Of a DNA stretch of 64,000 nt, positions 63,265 to 64,000 are shown one piece after another. Source of the stretch: Paenibacillus sp. (GTDB lineage: Bacteria > Bacillota > Bacilli > Paenibacillales > YIM-B00363). The translations under genes and the position numbers were made by a program. The first letter of the stretch is position 1; every line of letters begins with the position of its first letter. The notes beneath the pieces were generated by a model. The model ran no database searches. It was not told the DNA's origin and worked only from the letters and a program-made list of their open reading frames with translations. The stretch covers positions 1-64,000 of the forward strand of contig NZ_DASQNA010000004.1 of assembly GCF_035645195.1 (NCBI RefSeq), read 5' to 3'.

Positions 63265-64000
63265 ATGAAAAAAACATGGATGAGCCTGTTCGCCATTGTG
63301 TTTTCCATCGGAACCATCCTATCGGCCTGCTCCGGCGGGACGTCGAGCGGGGAAGCCGCTGCGACGGAGGGAAATGGAGAGGCGCCGGACAAGCAAGCCG
63401 CTGAGCCCGTAACGCTGGAATTCTGGGGACGCTGGGAGGAAGCGACGGCACAAATTCAGGAAACGATCGCGGAGTTCCAAACGGCCTATCCGCATATTAC
63501 CGTCAAATACACGGTCGTGCCGGCGGCGCAATACATTGCTCAAATGCAGGCGGCTATTTCAGGTAACGATTTGCCGGATCTATTCGCATATCATCCGAAT
63601 TTGCCGGCGTCCCAATTGGTGCAAATGGATTTGCTCCACCCCATCTCCGATGTTGTCGAAGGCAAAAGGGATGCGTTCTATGAAGGAACTTGGTCGGAAG
63701 GCTATACGACGATGAACGGCGAGGCGTACACGCTGCCGGTGTTCAACGCGATGCGCCCGTCTTGGTTAATGTATTACAACAAAGCGGTGCTGGAGAAAGC
63801 GGGACTGACGGAAGCGGACGTGCCGAAGTCGTGGGATCAATTATACGAGTTCAGCAAAAAGGTGAAAGAAGCCACGAACGGCGAAGCGTACGGCCTCGTC
63901 GTCGGCGTCAAGGCGCTCAGCTTCCTGCCGTTCGCGATTCAGCAAATGGCGACGAGCGTGTCGCCGGAAGTATCGACGGACAGTCTCGGGTATCCGTTCA
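63265..64000 (+). CDS. Sugar ABC importer substrate-binding lipoprotein (incomplete at the window end)
   Basis: The open frame from ATG 63265 (AGGGGAG upstream) runs to the end of the window, 245 codons, with no stop. It has a signal peptide with lipobox LSACSGG (Cys22) and a mature family 1 binding-protein start (LEFWGRWEEATAQIQETIAE, DLPDLFAYHPNLPASQL). The rest of the protein and its permeases are expected beyond 64000. It is probably controlled by the two-component pair upstream. Confidence 0.87.
   Translation, partial: MKKTWMSLFAIVFSIGTILSACSGGTSSGEAAATEGNGEAPDKQAAEPVTLEFWGRWEEATAQIQETIAEFQTAYPHITVKYTVVPAAQYIAQMQAAISGNDLPDLFAYHPNLPASQLVQMDLLHPISDVVEGKRDAFYEGTWSEGYTTMNGEAYTLPVFNAMRPSWLMYYNKAVLEKAGLTEADVPKSWDQLYEFSKKVKEATNGEAYGLVVGVKALSFLPFAIQQMATSVSPEVSTDSLGYPF

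Noticed and set aside
1-64000. CRISPR arrays, tRNA or rRNA genes, prophage genes
   Set aside because: I saw no regularly spaced repeats, no cloverleaf-like gene with a CCA end that I could support, and no phage structural or integrase genes other than the IS tail at the left edge.

Overview
This window looks like a chromosomal segment of a Paenibacillus/Cohnella-type Firmicute. The evidence is moderately high GC with strong AGGAGG-type ribosome binding sites, frequent TTG/GTG starts, YesM/YesN-like sensor kinase and AraC-type response regulator pairs, LplB/YtcP-type permeases, and a large number of sugar ABC importers that lack their own ATPase. No rRNA, tRNA, CRISPR array or phage gene was seen. 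Species cannot be fixed from the sequence alone.

Layout. 1-141: tail of an IS3-family insertion sequence. 226-4855: a MarR repressor and a heterodimeric ABC exporter, with a matching palindrome in front of both. 4983-7700: decayed DNA with remnants of a DHA2 efflux pump, a GntR/FCD regulator and probably a sugar-acid dehydratase. 7783-14220: an AraC-type protein, then a cre-box-preceded operon (nucleoside-hydrolase-like enzyme, sugar ABC importer, GH43-like protein). 14454-29429: two consecutive sugar ABC importers, a split Tm-1-like module (UPF0261 plus TIM-barrel protein), a sugar isomerase/epimerase-like protein, an aldo/keto reductase, a YesM/YesN-type pair and a GH51 arabinofuranosidase. 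29806-34734: an enlarged UxaA-family protein with an internal repeat, an SDR dehydrogenase and a ROK repressor on the minus strand. 35062-40214: a DUF218 protein, another sugar ABC importer and an SGNH esterase. 40832-51902: an LplB/LplC-type importer whose binding protein is flanked by two related proteins of unknown function, then two enolase-superfamily enzymes, a membrane AraC regulator and a tartrate/D-malate dehydrogenase-like enzyme. 52223-59627: malic enzyme, GlcE-GlcF-GlcD and an FAH-family protein, with a convergent IclR regulator. 59843-64000: a divergent sensor kinase and response regulator, and the start of another sugar-binding lipoprotein.

How it fits together. Most of the window serves capture, trimming, import and oxidation of plant-derived oligosaccharides (arabinose-containing and acidic sugars are the best guesses). 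None of the five complete importers has an ATP-binding gene, so they presumably share an MsmX-type ATPase encoded elsewhere. Four of the five have a stable hairpin between the binding-protein gene and the first permease gene. The least explained parts are the paired unknown proteins at 42738-43559 and 45168-46079, the 901-residue UxaA-like protein, and the Tm-1-like pair inside a sugar operon.
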